A DNA stretch of 64,000 nucleotides from Adiantum capillus-veneris (lineage: Eukaryota > Streptophyta > Polypodiopsida > Polypodiales > Pteridaceae), in NCBI GenBank assembly GCA_014529385.2, contig CM043971.1, positions 31,008,209 to 31,072,208 of the forward strand. Direction: 5' to 3'. This document shows positions 34,452-45,390 of the stretch, piece after piece. The translations under genes were made by a program, and so were the position numbers. The notes under the pieces are model-generated. The model saw only the letters and a list, made by a program, of their open reading frames with translations. It was not told the origin of the DNA and made no database searches. Within the stretch, counting starts at the first letter, position 1; each line of letters starts with the position of its first letter.

Positions 34452-34832
34452 TCAAAAAGGGGCAGGGACCTCACAAGTATCTATATACATGTTCTTTCCC
34501 ATGTAGGTGAAGTAGATTCTCCTTTTAGGGAACTTCATGTTGGCAGCCATGCGATCAAACCAGGGCGTCCCTAGGATAGCATCCTCATGTTGGAGACGAG
34601 AGATGAAAAAGTATTCTTTGTCGACATAGCTTTGGACATGAAGCCTCAACTTCCCAATCAAGGGAGTAACGGAGGCTTGCTGTCCCTTGAAAGCTGTCTC
34701 AACTGTTATAATATCTCCCATCGCAAAAGCTGTGTCAACTGTTATAATATCTCCCATCTCAAAAGCATAAATGCCCAACTTGATGGCCAAATCCATTGAT
34801 ATGAAGTTGTGAGTAGAGCCAAGGTCAAACAA
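34452..34832 (-). pseudogene. Protease of the chromovirus with internal duplication
   Basis: The motif FDLGSTHNFISMDLAIKLG matches the plant retropepsin pattern, but the catalytic triplet DSG or DTG has become DLG, which should abolish activity. A 12-residue tandem duplication (MGDIITVDTAFA, MGDIITVETAFK) comes from a 36-bp repeat in the DNA. The later ILGTPWFDRM block is present, so the domain is otherwise full length. It should be cut from a Gag-Pol precursor; gag lies directly upstream in another frame. Confidence 0.75.
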
Positions 34833-34852
34833 GATGAAGGCATCATGCTTCC

Positions 34853-35225
34853 TTACCTTTCCCCAAGCCTAGGAGAGAGGTGATCCTTTGCAATGAGCAT
34901 CCTCTTTTGGAGCTTCGATAGTGGAAGCTCTAGGAGTCTCATTGCGAGCATTTCTTTTGGGGCAAGAACAATAACCATGTCCTTGCTCCCCACACCTAAA
35001 ACATTTGTGATACTTGCAAAAAGTTTCAAGCTCTTCAGGAGAGAGTTTATTTTTACCTTTGTAAACTCCTTTCTCCTTGGACCGATTGTTGTTGTTGTTG
35101 TTGGAATGGCCTTGGGAAGAATTTTGGGCATTAATTTTTCCCTTTGCATCACCTTTGTCTTTGTTTTCCATGGGCTTGACAATCCGTCTAGCCCCTTGTT
35201 GGAAATTGATGCGTGAAGCAACCAT
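34853..35225 (-). pseudogene. Gag nucleocapsid of the chromovirus
   Basis: Contains the zinc knuckle CFRCGEQGHGYC with the last Cys two residues on (CX2CX4HX4C), preceded by a basic, Asn-rich linker (a run of six Asn from a trinucleotide repeat). It binds the element RNA. The frame is separated by shifts from both the capsid part and the protease. Confidence 0.75.
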
Positions 35226-36329
35226 GTTATGATAGATTACTTCGCTGATAGAACTAGGCTATTAAGAGTTGACATACTCGGCCATCTCTTCAGGTAATCC
35301 CGAACAGAATTGTTGCTTTTGCTTGGCGAACTCTATCTTTTGAAAGAGAGTAGCCTTGAGATGTAAATTCCAAAACTTGTCCACATATTTGTGAATAGAC
35401 TCATGAGAGAGAAGCCTCAAACTCCGCCATTCGGTGAGCACTTTGTCTTTTGCATCGCTTGCAAGGAATTGCTTTATGATGGAAACTCAATAGAGTTTTC
35501 TATGTCTTTGGGGCTTTTCCATTGCCACAAAGGCTAGCCCACCATTGACGAGCTAATTTTTGGAAGTGCATAGCTACATGGCATAGCTTGGAGGACTCCG
35601 TGACGCCCTCATCTCCAAAGGCGGCATCAAATTGTTGGATGAAGGCCAATACTTTGTCGGTGGCACCAAAGGTGCCATCATAGGTGAGAAAAGAGATAGT
35701 CTTTCCTCCCTCTTTGAACTTCTTGAGCTTTTGTGATCTTCGCCATGCAAGGTATGATTTGTGATGTCCTCCCCTCTTGTATTCTCTAGGAGAATAGCCA
35801 TAGATTTTGTCGGGAGAGGAGGAAGGTGAAGAAGAAGGAGAAGAGGGTGACCTTTTTCTTGACCTTTTCTTACTTTGTTTCCTCTCTTCCCTTTCTGAGT
35901 GAGAAGGAGAAGGACTATGTGTTGACCGTTTCCTCATGGGAGGAGTTGGCGATTGTCGAGACCGCCATCTTGGTGGAGCCACATCTTCAAAGGAACTTAG
36001 GGATTCATTACTTTCTTGTTCTTGGGATTCCTCCTCTTGTATGGGAGAGAGTCTTCTTTTGGGGATCTCATCAAGAGGCCTCCTAAGCTCTCTCTCCTCT
36101 TGGAGAGGAAGAAAAATCCCATAAGCATGAAGTTGTTAACTGTGGCTTGCAAAGTAGGGCTGCCTATAGCTTGATGCAACCTAGTAACAAGAGAATTGAT
36201 AAACATGGGGGCATCATCATTAGCACCTTCATGTGCAAAATCAAAGGTATCAATGTTCATTCTACTCTCTTGGTTATTTTCAGCCATGCTAATTATACTT
36301 ATGTGTTTACTTAGTGTATTCTTTGGCAA
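35226..36329 (-). pseudogene. Gag N-terminus and capsid of the chromovirus
   Basis: Two open pieces, 35997-36329 (starts near MAENNQESRMNIDTFDF) and 35500-35982. The second has an Arg/Ser-rich stretch (about residues 10-60) and then the gag core line FLTYDGTFGATDKVLAFIQQ and LARQWWASL. The C-terminal capsid part between 35226 and 35499 is readable only in pieces. Frameshifts separate all parts. Confidence 0.7.
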
Positions 36330-36687
36330 CTCAAAACCTTAGTTGCTACTCCTCTTAGCCTTTGAAAATAAGCACTTAAGTATCTACACCCACTGCTTGA
36401 ATTGGTTAATTAAAGAGAGTAGTGGGATGGGTCTAACATAGAAGAATTGTTGAGGGATAGCTCTTTTTGGACTTCTTATGGCTCAATAATGGTAAAGCCA
36501 TAGGCAAGTCTAAAAAGACCCCATTATTAAGACCAAAGCTCCCGAGGTGTGCACCATATCCCACATAGTGGGCTTAACAAAACGAATAATGGATCCCAAT
36601 CCCACTTACCCTAATATAATTAACAAAATCAACCATTAATAGGCTACTTAAGGACCTCTCTTCTTAAGCAAGAAAAGAGAAACCAAA

Positions 36688-36700
36688 TGCTCTGATACCA
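36688..36700 (-). promoter_or_regulatory. Primer binding site, initiator-Met tRNA
   Basis: The minus strand reads TGGTATCAGAGCA one base inside the LTR end CCGTTACA. This is the standard plant initiator-Met primer site. Its perfect state fixes the element orientation. Confidence 0.9.
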
Positions 36701-37018
36701 ATGTAACGGAAATGGACTATGAACTTTGAGAATAGGGGATGTAAGAGAATTAGAGTGAGCATTTTTGTGAGATTACTTTGAGAACTTGGAGGGTGAACTT
36801 AATTGATGGTAGCAACATAAACATAGTACTTAATCAACTTGGCATGAACAATACTTTTGCAAGAGAGAAAGTATTAGAGAACGTGACAACAATAGATGAG
36901 GACCGGATTTTCCCCCTCTAAAAGGTGTTTGTATTATAGACTCTCTCATCAAGAGAGACTTTGTTACAATACAATCTTTGTGTTCCTTGTGACCTTGGTG
37001 ATGCTATGAAAATGGAAA

Positions 37019-37646
37019 CACTACAAGAGGTTGTGTGCTCTTGTGACGCTGTTAGCGACGGAAATACACTGGGTTTTTATAACCCCCGGCGTCGCTAAAA
37101 CCGTCGCTACGAGCATTAACTCATAGCGACGCTCATAGCGACGCATATAGCGACGTTTACACAGAAGACTATAGCGATGCTCATAGCGACGCTACAGAGC
37201 CATAAATAGCGACGCTTATAGCGACGCCCGAGAGAATTTTTTTTTGGTGGCAGGGCATTGAATGCCTTGCCACCCATCAACCATATTGTACTTGATTCAC
37301 TTTTTAAAAAAAGTGCAAGGGTAGATAATAGACCCAAAATAGTCACCCACAAGACGCATTGTTTGCAAAATTGACAATTGTACACATCATAGGCAAAATG
37401 AATTGATTGGCAAATGTAATAATGACAATTGTACAACATCATAGGCATAAAGAATTGATTGGCAAAAGGAACTGCGGTGACAAATGTAATAATATACATG
37501 GTTCAAAAAGACGTATAAAATCCGTCTCATGATACATAAGCTATGAGAAACCCTAAACTAATGCTATCTAGCTACGGCGACGTCGGGATTTTGTTTTTTG
37601 AGCGTCGCTATGTGAGCGTCGCTAATATGAATAGCCTCTTGTAGTG
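37019..37646. mobile_element. Non-autonomous CACTA transposon
   Basis: Perfect 12-bp inverted ends CACTACAAGAGG/CCTCTTGTAGTG and a 3-bp target duplication AAA (37016-37018, 37647-37649). The two other LTR copies have the uninterrupted site GGAAAGCTT (near 13900 and 27170), proving an insertion. Subterminal TAGCGACG motifs recur about ten times in both orientations, as is usual where CACTA transposase binds. No transposase gene is present, so it depends on a partner elsewhere. Confidence 0.95.
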
Positions 37647-38041
37647 AAAGCTTTATGCATCACAAGCTTAACATAAACTTTGCAGTAAGCATTAACTATC
37701 CCGATGCCTCAAACACCTTTGAAGGTGGAGAGAGCTAGAGGGCAATGAAGGTAGGGAAGAGGAAGAAGAAACATTCCATAGGAGAAAGAAATAGCTCCTC
37801 ACGTATCATAACTCTTCTTGCTTTGCATAGCATAATAGCATAGTAATGAACATGAAGAAGATGGTAAGCTTAAGCATTGAAGCATGGCTCTTGGTTGGAT
37901 TTGCATTCCATAGCCAAGAGTGTTGGTGTAAGCTCTCCACTTCTCAACAAACTTGGAGAAGGAGATGGAGCTCTTGCATTTTCACCCCACACAATGAGAG
38001 GATGTGTGTGTGTGGGAGAGGATACCCCCCCTCTCATGCTT

Positions 38042-38043
<2 letters not shown>

Positions 38044-38103
<60 letters not shown>
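38044..38103. repeat. (CT)n microsatellite in the 5' LTR
   Basis: 60 bases of CT at the position homologous to the run in the 3' LTR. Confidence 0.95.
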
Positions 38104-38106
<3 letters not shown>

Positions 38107-38188
38107 TTATTTTATTATTTCCTTTGGACGTGTGTCCTCTTTTCCTCTTTGAGAGAAAGAACTTAAATATACTTGTTAATGCTCTTAT

Positions 38189-38360
38189 GTGCCATGCTTG
38201 ATTGAATAAGTCCTTGAAGTATTCCATTCAACCAAATGACTTAATAAGCATAAAAGACACATGTTCAAATGATCCTCCACATGTGGCCCTCATGTTGTGT
38301 TTGAATGCTATTGCATAGGTTTTAAAGGGGTCCAATGAGAATTTAGATACATAAAAATAA
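38189..38360 (+). repeat. Inverted LTR segment
   Basis: This 170-bp stretch is the reverse complement of 27700-27875 in the 3' LTR (GTGCCATGCTTGATTGA at the left, ATTTAGATACATAA at the right). It directly follows LTR sequence in normal orientation, so an inversion breakpoint lies near 38180, and a second join, to another element, lies near 38360. Confidence 0.85.
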
Positions 38361-39728
38361 TGGAAACACATCCGCGGGACTCCCAACCCTCAATGCTAGA
38401 TTCCCCACAGCATGCACTCTTGTTTTGGCCCGTGGAAGCCTGGTGCTAGCACTAGTAGACCACTGACGTCTCAATTTAGGATTTAAAGCAAGCAGCTGAC
38501 CGAAAGTAATATTAGCCTTTTGGTTCTTGACATCACTCAAGAAGTCATATTCGGGGTGATCCCTTCCAAGTTGGTAGTCGTATTACTTGATTTTACGCCT
38601 CCTCCTTTTGCTCGTCTCTGCCATCTCTCTACCTTCGCCAACCTTCCCTTTGTCTTTGCGAGCTCTAGTCTCCCTCTCTGTCTCCGTCTCTCTTCCTTCA
38701 CGTGCTCTCTTGTTGGCCAAAACATCCACTACCTGTTCATCGACTCCAATCATATTAACACGATGAGCTTCTTCATTACCTTGAGCAGCAGGAGGTACAG
38801 GATTGTCAGACTGCTGCTCTCTTTGCCCGTTGAGTTGCCCTTGTCCTCTTCCTCTTCCGAATAGTGGATACATACCTCCTCTTTCCCTTGGTGGATGTGG
38901 GCAATCCGGTGCGTAGTGCCCTTCTTCCCCGCAATTATAACAACGGCCAGACAGCTACGTAGCTCTTCCTCTACCTGCTCTCTGCTGCCCTCTGTCCATC
39001 ACACTCAAACGAAGCTCTTGCATTTGTTCCGACAAATCTTGAACAGTACCTACCCAGTGTTGAGGAATAGATACACTCCACAATTCGCTTGATCCTCTGC
39101 ACGAACCTCGCCTTGAGGGCTCGGTAGTTGCTCGTATCCCATCATACCTTGTTCGATCTTCTTCTTGATCTTCCTGCTCTTTTCTCGAGCAATTGCTATA
39201 GCACCATTGTAGTTCTTGGGGCTTTCAAAATCCACCTTTTCTCGTACCTTGGGATGTAGGCACACCATAAACTTGTCCATCTTATAAATAGTCATTGTTG
39301 GCTAATTGCATTGATGTGGCTAATTCTGCCCAACATTCTTCAAACCGATTAAGAAAAGTATTAAATTCCTCACTTACATCTTGCCTGAGAGCCTTTAGCT
39401 TTGCGTCTTTATCCAGAGGTGATACTTCCTTTCAAAAAATTTGTAAGAAACTGGCCCGTAGAGCCGGCTAGGCCTGTCGCGGCTCACCCTGCAATGCATT
39501 GAACCATGCTTTTGCCTTGCCTCGTAGCACCAAAGGAATAGTTACCATCTTGTTGTCTTCATTAGGCATTCACAGTGATAGCATGTATAATTCAAAGTCT
39601 GCAATCCAATCGACTGGATCCTCATCACCTGTGAAAATAGGGCCATAGCTGAGCAGCCATGTTATCCTTCGGTTGCTCTTTGCACTGTCTTCTTCAACAC
39701 GATCAGCGAGTCCTCAGTGGGGGCACCA
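38361..39728 (-). pseudogene. Gag to protease linker of another Ty3 element
   Basis: Decayed gag. Pieces in order on the minus strand: capsid sequence around 39400-39600 (a KAWFNALQG-like line through stops), MDKFMVCLHPKVREKVDFES (39050-39295), zinc knuckle CYNCGEEGHYAPDC (38901-38942), a basic Arg/Glu-rich linker (38583-38873), and ITFGQLLALNPKLRRQW near 38490, before the protease. The last block closely resembles VTFGQLIEMVPKLKRQW of the Tat-like element at 55.25 kb, so the two are related. It is cut off at about 38360. Confidence 0.65.
39711..39728 (-). promoter_or_regulatory. Probable primer binding site
   Basis: The minus strand reads TGGTGCCCCCACTGAGGA. It has the same position and nearly the same start as the TGGCGCCCCCACCACGGA site of the element at 57.6 kb. 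I cannot name the tRNA. LTR sequence would begin at 39730 (TGATGGAATGG). Confidence 0.5.
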
Positions 39729-39729
39729 C

Positions 39730-40030
39730 TGATGGAATGGGGGAAGAATAAAACCCCCCCAATACATTGTAATACCTATTGTATCAACTCGCTCACGGAC
39801 ACCACCGATTACACACACTCACAATCGATCACTTTCTTCCTCATACACCTAAACAATAACACTCAACCCCATAGATACTTTTGCCTTAAACATACCTTAG
39901 CTCATACCTGCCATATGTCTCCTATCCCCTCATGCACTCTATCTCGCTCTTTCTTGGTGCGCACACACACGCGCAACTTGGAAGCAATACACACACACAA
40001 CCAAGCCAAGACACAAGAGGTCCTCCGGCT
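39730..40030 (-). mobile_element. LTR piece of the 38.4-kb element, right end unknown
   Basis: From TGATGGAATGGGGG rightwards, adjoining the primer site. I could not find a matching CATCA end, so only the left border is given on evidence; the right border is arbitrary. Confidence 0.35.
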
Positions 40031-40032
40031 GA

Positions 40033-40170
40033 GATAGAGAAGATGACGGAGGATATAAAGAAACTTCAGGCTATGATCCACTTCAGTTCAATTCAAAAGT
40101 ATTAGCCATGTACAATGATATCGCCCTCACAAAAACCATGGACATTCCGCCCATTCTCAGGAAGCTCTAG
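40033..40170 (+). pseudogene. Unrecognised 45-codon protein fragment
   Basis: An open stretch ending at TAG with residues GGYKETSGYDPLQF and later MYNDIALTKTMDIPPILRKL. It looks more protein-like than its neighbours and lies in a more GC-rich block (40030-41000). It has no ATG at its left end; a stop precedes it by one codon, so it could be the last exon of a lost gene. I do not recognise the family and no retroelement motif is present. Confidence 0.25.
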
Positions 40171-41530
40171 ACTTCGTGCTTGGCTTCTCCCGGCCTGATC
40201 ACGGACAGCCCCTTCCAGATGGGCGCCCTCCTAGTCCTTATGTTTTGCATTTCTCGCCCACTGTGATGCTCTTCAATTCCTGCAGCTTGGAAAGCGCCCT
40301 CAGCTTTTGTACACGGACTCCTGCTCCCAGCCCTGCAGGCGGCTCTTCTCGTACACCAACACCCTCCTAATCGTGTTTCTTTCTCTGTAGCCTTTCGGTC
40401 TTCAACTCCCCTGTAATAGCCCTTTTGTTTTTTGCTTCTGTATGCTTATGAGACCCCTTTTTTCGTGTGTTGCTTTTCTTCCTCATGCACAGGACCAGAC
40501 CCTTGGCACATGCAGTCCCAAAATTATTGTTGGGCTCCCAATATCGCCACCTTATTGGCTGCGCAGGTGGTGGCTTCACGCAGGTCTCCTACCTCCTTGT
40601 AGCCAGCCTCGCACCCCTCCCAAAACCCGACCTCTGCAACTCCTTCACCTTCTGCAGTGTCTCGCAGGCCTCCTCTGCCTCTTGCTTGCCATAACACACT
40701 CTCTCCTCTCACCTCCTCCCTTGCAAGTTCTGGCCGCTCCTCTTTTGAACTCCCCTCCCCTTGTTGCGCCACTTGTTGGCCATGGACAGACCCTTTCTTT
40801 GCATGATCACCACTTGTTCACAGTACGGGCTTCAGCCCATTGGTTGCTTCAGACCTTGCGCCACCTATTGGCCTCTCTCCTCATGTTGTCCAGTGCTCCC
40901 CCACTCTGCAGCCCATCACCTCCCCTTCTATTCCTGGGCGACAAAAAGCCTTGCCATCTGGTGGCGCCACCTTGGATCTGCAGCTCGTCACTCTTTTTTT
41001 TAAGCATGGCACTATTTTAAATTAACTTACACAGCCTGTCGTTCTCACCAAAGGCCGTCCGCAACCCAAAGCTCCACAAAGGTGGTATAATTTGAGGCCT
41101 TGGTCGTCGAGACAAAATACTCATAGCTTCAAGTAGTCCTGGCCGACCCATTGGAGTCGAACTTCACCTGCTTTGTCATTCGTCGATAGTGGAGGCCGCT
41201 CCAAGTGTTGACCATCCCGAACTCGACGTAATCACGACAAATAGCCTCGTTCAATCGTTAACTTTGAAATAGTCCTCCAAAAAGAACCCCGTGGCGAAAT
41301 AATTGAACCATAGAGTAACCAGAGAGCATACTCCCTGCATCTGCGAACATTTCAATCATTAGAGATTAAAAACCAATGCCTGACCTACTAATTGGCACAT
41401 CTGGCATACACATCATGATTAAACTTTCCGTAGTCGGCATCTGCTACTACTGACTCCACCATTTCGTCCTGTATTTTCATGATGCCATATGAATGCAGGA
41501 ACCATTAACTTGGGCTGACATAGCTCAGTT
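40171..41530. other. GC-richer block without recognised genes
   Basis: Open frames of up to 192 codons occur in several overlapping frames (Leu/Pro/Ser-rich) and look like shadows of composition. I could not assign any retroelement or cellular gene. Confidence 0.35.
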
Positions 41531-42364
41531 GTACCAATGCCTGATAGAGAGACTAGAAGTAAGGCAGTACAAATAGCCAAGCTCACACAAAAATTTAGTG
41601 AAGATAGGGATGTCAGAAAGTATATCAAAGTGTTTGAACAAATATGTGATTCTCTAGGAGAACACCCTACATAAGAGTAATACTTTAAGCCTAACCTTAA
41701 GTGGGAAGGATAGGGATTGGTATAGAATCCTAAGGGTGGAAGAAAAGTATATCAAAGTGTTTGAACAAATATGTGATTCTCTAGGAGAACACCCTACATA
41801 AGAGTAATACTTTAAGCCTAACCTTAAGTGGGAAGGATAGGGATTGGTATAGAATCCTAAGGGTGGAAGAAAAAATGATTTACCCTACTCTTAGGAGATT
41901 GTTTTTGAAAGAATATATGAGAGGGAGTGCTTTGGGGTGTAGCCTCTCAGCTCCAAAAAGCCCAACAAGAGGAAGGAGAGTCGGTGACAGATTTTATTAG
42001 TCGCTTGAAGCATTTGAATTCTCGTTGTACTCCAAATGAGCGCTTAAATAATAATCAATTGCTTGATAGATTCATTAGGGGATTACGACATGAGGATATC
42101 TACAATGGCCTAATCATTAGAGGTATCACCACTTGGGAAGCGATCACCACCAATGAGATCCAATTGGAGGATAATTTAATGATTCAAGAAGAAAGAGTGT
42201 CTGTTGAGCCTAAATCTATTAGCTCACAAGCATTGGGGCATCAACCAATGACCCTAAAATCTATTGCTAAGGAGCCAAATATATCTGAGATGACTTTAGC
42301 AGATCTCACCAAGGCCATTCAAGAGAGTCTTAGAAACAATCGTGCTTGTGGGACGCATGTCTAA
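41531..42364 (+). pseudogene. Gag relic of a plus-strand Ty3 element
   Basis: Reading through stops gives DVRKYIKVFEQICDSLGEHP and DRDWYRILRVEE, then an open frame from about 41927 with QQEEGESVTDFISRLKHLNS and LLDRFIRGLRHEDIYNG. This is the capsid pattern of plant gag. A 127-bp tandem duplication (41619-41745, 41746-41872) lies in the middle and disrupts it. The frame closes just before an unrelated LTR. Confidence 0.65.
41619..41872. repeat. Exact 127-bp tandem duplication
   Basis: Two adjacent copies, identical by eye over 127 bp apart from one base at the junction (AGAAAG against AGAAAAG). Identity this high in an otherwise decayed gag means that the duplication is recent, or an assembly artefact. 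Confidence 0.9.
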
Positions 42365-42388
42365 CCTCACCATCCTATCTTATTGCAA

Positions 42389-43359
42389 TATTAGCGAGAA
42401 CCACGATTAATTTGTCAATCCATGGGACGAAGCTGACTCGACTAGTGCATAGAGGCTACAAGAGGTTGTCAATCTCTCGGAAAACAACTAACAACTCGAA
42501 TCTAACTCAAGCTACACTCAAATGACTGAAATCACCAAAAGCCAATCGCTCATCGGTAAATAAATCACATCCGTTACAGCATCAAATGACATCTAAACGT
42601 AATAAAACTTCTAGGACATGTTTATAAGACCTAAGCACACATGCTCATGGTTTCAAACCCCACTTTAGGTCAAGTTTCAGAATTGCGATTATTAACAGCA
42701 GTTGGTTTTTGACCTATTTGTTTTCGACCCAGAATGCATCTAAATGCTTAGCAATGATGCCCCAATACCCCGCCTATGCTTAGTTTTTTATTTGAAAGTG
42801 TAAACTCCTAATTATGATGAAATTAGGCCGTGGATCAGCGACGCCAAAAGCTACGAAATACTGTGAACTCCTTACATCAATGCGTAGAGCTCTTACCTAC
42901 GGTTGCAATGCAAGAAACACGACTACAATGTGACAACCGGGAAGGGAGTAGGAAGCGTGAGAAGGAGAGGAGTGAATGCCGTTAGCTCACGCTGTGTATT
43001 TCATTATCCAAAACTTAATAAAATCTTTACAAAGTTGGCTTTTATACCTTAGCCAAGGTCTAAAAGTGTAATGTCCAGTGCCCAAGACCTTTGAGGCTCC
43101 AACCTTATTGTATCTGCACCCTAGGCACAGTAACTAACCTATTCTTTACAACTTGGAACTCCCATTGAGCCCGTAACACATTAAAATATTACAATGGCTT
43201 GAAATAAATCAAGAATTTACAATACGTGACCATTTTGGGAAAACATGTGATAAATGTGTAACTCCAATCTTTATTGCTTCTTCACTTTGATCTTCGATGT
43301 TCATCCGTATGTCTTTTTTCTTTAGAAACTTCTGTTAACTGACATTGGCTCGGTTAACA
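42389..43359 (-). mobile_element. 3' LTR related to the LTR at 7645-8628
   Basis: On the minus strand it begins TGTTAACCGAGCC directly after a polypurine tract. Blocks shared with 7645-8628 include TAGCGAGAACxC, GGACGAAGCT and TTTATACCTTAGCC against TATATACCTCAGCC. The far end (TTAAGGCGG in the 7.6-kb LTR) is missing; the join to the gag relic lies near 42380. Confidence 0.75.
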
Positions 43360-43605
43360 TTCCCCCCTTTCAATTTTAGTGCCCGTACTCGGGCACTGTT
43401 GAAAGGTGTCCGTGGAGTCTGTGGAAGGTTTTGATTGGTTGTTGATGGGTTGATCTTCATTTTGTTGTTGGATTTGTTGATGAGGTTCAATTTGATGCAG
43501 CATCTTCATTGGTCTGAAGAGTCGATTTTGAGAGATGATGTTGTATTTGTCCATTGTAATAGCATAATGATGAGGCTGTTGTTTATTGATAAAAAGTATG
43601 TACAA
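43354..43605 (-). pseudogene. C-terminal end of a retroelement polyprotein
   Basis: 83 codons, Gln/His/Asn-rich, ending STGTKIERGEC and a stop inside the polypurine tract. Lys-Ile-Glu-Arg-Gly coded by the tract is a frequent end of plant LTR-element ORFs, because the frame runs through the purines. No domain can be recognised. Confidence 0.45.
43360..43376 (-). promoter_or_regulatory. Polypurine tract
   Basis: The minus strand reads AAATTGAAAGGGGGGAA immediately before the LTR start TGTTAACC. Confidence 0.85.
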
Positions 43606-44984
43606 GGAAAAAAGATTGATGAGGTTCTAAATTAGGGTCTAATACCTGGATGACCAAAGGGAAAAACCCCATTGGGAAAAAAGTGCCTTTGGGATACGCG
43701 CATTATTGGAGTACTTATTAGCATGGAATATATTAATAAAGTACTTAAGGAACTATGTCCTGATAGATATGGAAATAAATAGACAGCAAATATGAAAGGG
43801 TAGCATGATGGAACATTTTTTTCCTGTTGTAGTCCACTCAAGGTGCATAGGTGGAATCAAAAAAGAGTGTCTAATGCATATGTCCAATGGTGGGACATCC
43901 TATTTATCCATACATAGAAATGCATGGGAAACAATATGCTGTGCAAGAAAGATTTTGAGGGGTTCTTTAGAAAGATCGTGTAGCTATAAAAGCATTTGAC
44001 ATGGCTTTGCAAGCTGGCACCCCTTTAAGAATGGTTTTCGTTGACAAAGATATGTGCTCTCATCTTACTGTGCACTGTACGTGAGTGGTGGACTCTACGA
44101 CACGCCACCAACTGTAAGTTAATAGACTTTGACTCTTATGCTCATCTCATTCAGCATGAGCAACATGACTTAGATATGCTCAACTCTTCCAGCTTGATCG
44201 TAAGCCTAATAACTACGACTCCTAGCACAAAGTGTAATATGACTTGAAGCTTTGGGACTAATCTTTGCTCATTTCATGGCTCAGCAGCCCGACTCTGACT
44301 ATGCCAAAGAGTGTTTTTTACACCCTGGTGGCTTGAATTTTTACATTCTTGTGCTCACTACAAACATTTCTTCAGGTAAAAGTAAGCTTGAATCCTCAAA
44401 AAAAGGATTAGTGAAGGACCAAGTTGGCATTGAAGGTTTCTTTTGCCATACCTATTTTATCATCTTTGAATTTGCATTCTTGTTGGTTGGGTTGTCCTTC
44501 TTTGTTTGGGAAGACTCCATTATCTTGATTCTCCAATTAGGCCTGTGGATAGGAGGAGTCTTTGATATTGTTGTAGGCCTCTGTTGTCTGTCGGAATCTG
44601 GCTTTTGACTCGGATAATTCGAAGACTTAGGAATCCAAATCTCTTAATGACCTTTGCATCTCCTTTGTTGACTTTGCTTTGCTCAAGGTTTTGTCAAGTT
44701 CTTGAGATCTTCTTGCAGGTCTGGTGTAGTAGTTGTCTTGTGGTGGACTGGTAGCCAAAGCTTGGTATACCGTGTGTAAAATCCTTGTCCAAGGGGAAGA
44801 CTCTTTGAGATTCGTCTTTTTTCTGTATCCTCTTTAAAGTTGTGGTAGACTTTAGCCACTTTCGATGTTGTTCTATTGTATACCTGCTTCTTAGGTATTC
44901 TAGGATATTGTTGAGGTTGATACCTTGTGGGCCTTCTGTATTGGGAGGGACTTGACGTTACTTCATATGTCCTAACCTATGGTT
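43606..44984. other. Gap with a copia LTR fragment and no genes
   Basis: On the minus strand near 43655-43695, AAAGGCACTTTTTTCCC followed by GGGGTTTTTCCCTTTGG marks a Ty1/copia LTR piece like that at 12.6 kb. The rest has open stretches of up to 118 codons (44252-44608) that I cannot support as genes. Confidence 0.4.
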
Positions 44985-45390
44985 TTGGTACCCATATATG
45001 TCTGCTACCTCTATAGTACTCTTGTTCTTTTAAGCTCCATTGTGATGCTATCCATCCCATGTGTTTGTCTTTATGTGTTGATTTCCTATCCTTAATCTAA
45101 ACTGGATCATTGACTTTAACTAAACTGCTCGGAACAAACACTTGCTTGACTTTCCTTTGCTTTCTTGAGAACTTTGGCTGATATACCTTTACTTTTTTGG
45201 GTGTCTCCTTAGAGGTTTCAGTTGGGTCAGCAATTGACTGGAATTTTTGAGAGCCTGACTTGCTTGAAGAAGCTGATCCATGAGGGTTCTTTGATGTACA
45301 GGCATATGTTTTCACATCTTCTTTGCTAATCGGTGGAAGTTCCACTTTAGCTTTTACCGTTGTGGTGAGACAGGATAAAAGACATGTCAT
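44985..45390 (-). pseudogene. Element ORF fragment with an IWVPK motif
   Basis: An open frame of 97 codons (45097-45390), Lys/Ser/Thr-rich with VKVYQPKFSRKQRKVKQVFV, continues past one TAG to EQEYYRGSRHIWVPKP. The last block resembles YYEGNDQIWVPK in the ORF at 47.6 kb on the other strand, so both derive from related proteins. It meets the plus-strand integrase gene head to head at about 45380, a rearrangement join. Confidence 0.45.

Larger units (their letters stand above)
26848..38188 (-). mobile_element. Ty3/gypsy chromovirus, nested and broken
   Basis: Two LTRs of one family enclose, on the minus strand, primer site, gag, nucleocapsid, protease, RT, RNase H, integrase, chromodomain and polypurine tract in Ty3 order. 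The Met-type primer site and chromodomain place it among chromoviruses. Many frameshifts and stops show it is dead. A foreign retroelement fragment of about 2.8 kb separates protease from RT, a CACTA element sits in the 5' LTR, and the outer end of that LTR is inverted and lost. Confidence 0.85.
36702..38188 (-). mobile_element. 5' LTR of the chromovirus, truncated
   Basis: Matches 26848-27710 from TGTAACGGAAATGG onward, including the (CT)n run. A 628-bp CACTA element interrupts it at 37019-37646. At about 38189 the homology switches to the opposite strand, and the last third of the LTR (matching 27870-28305) is missing. Confidence 0.8.

Noticed and set aside
40442-41020. 192-codon Leu/Pro/Ser-rich ORF
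   Set aside because: Overlapping long frames on both strands and no recognisable motif; looks like a composition effect of the GC-richer block.
44252-44608. 118-codon ORF with a hydrophobic C-terminal half
   Set aside because: No homology recognised, no promoter, and it lies among retroelement debris.
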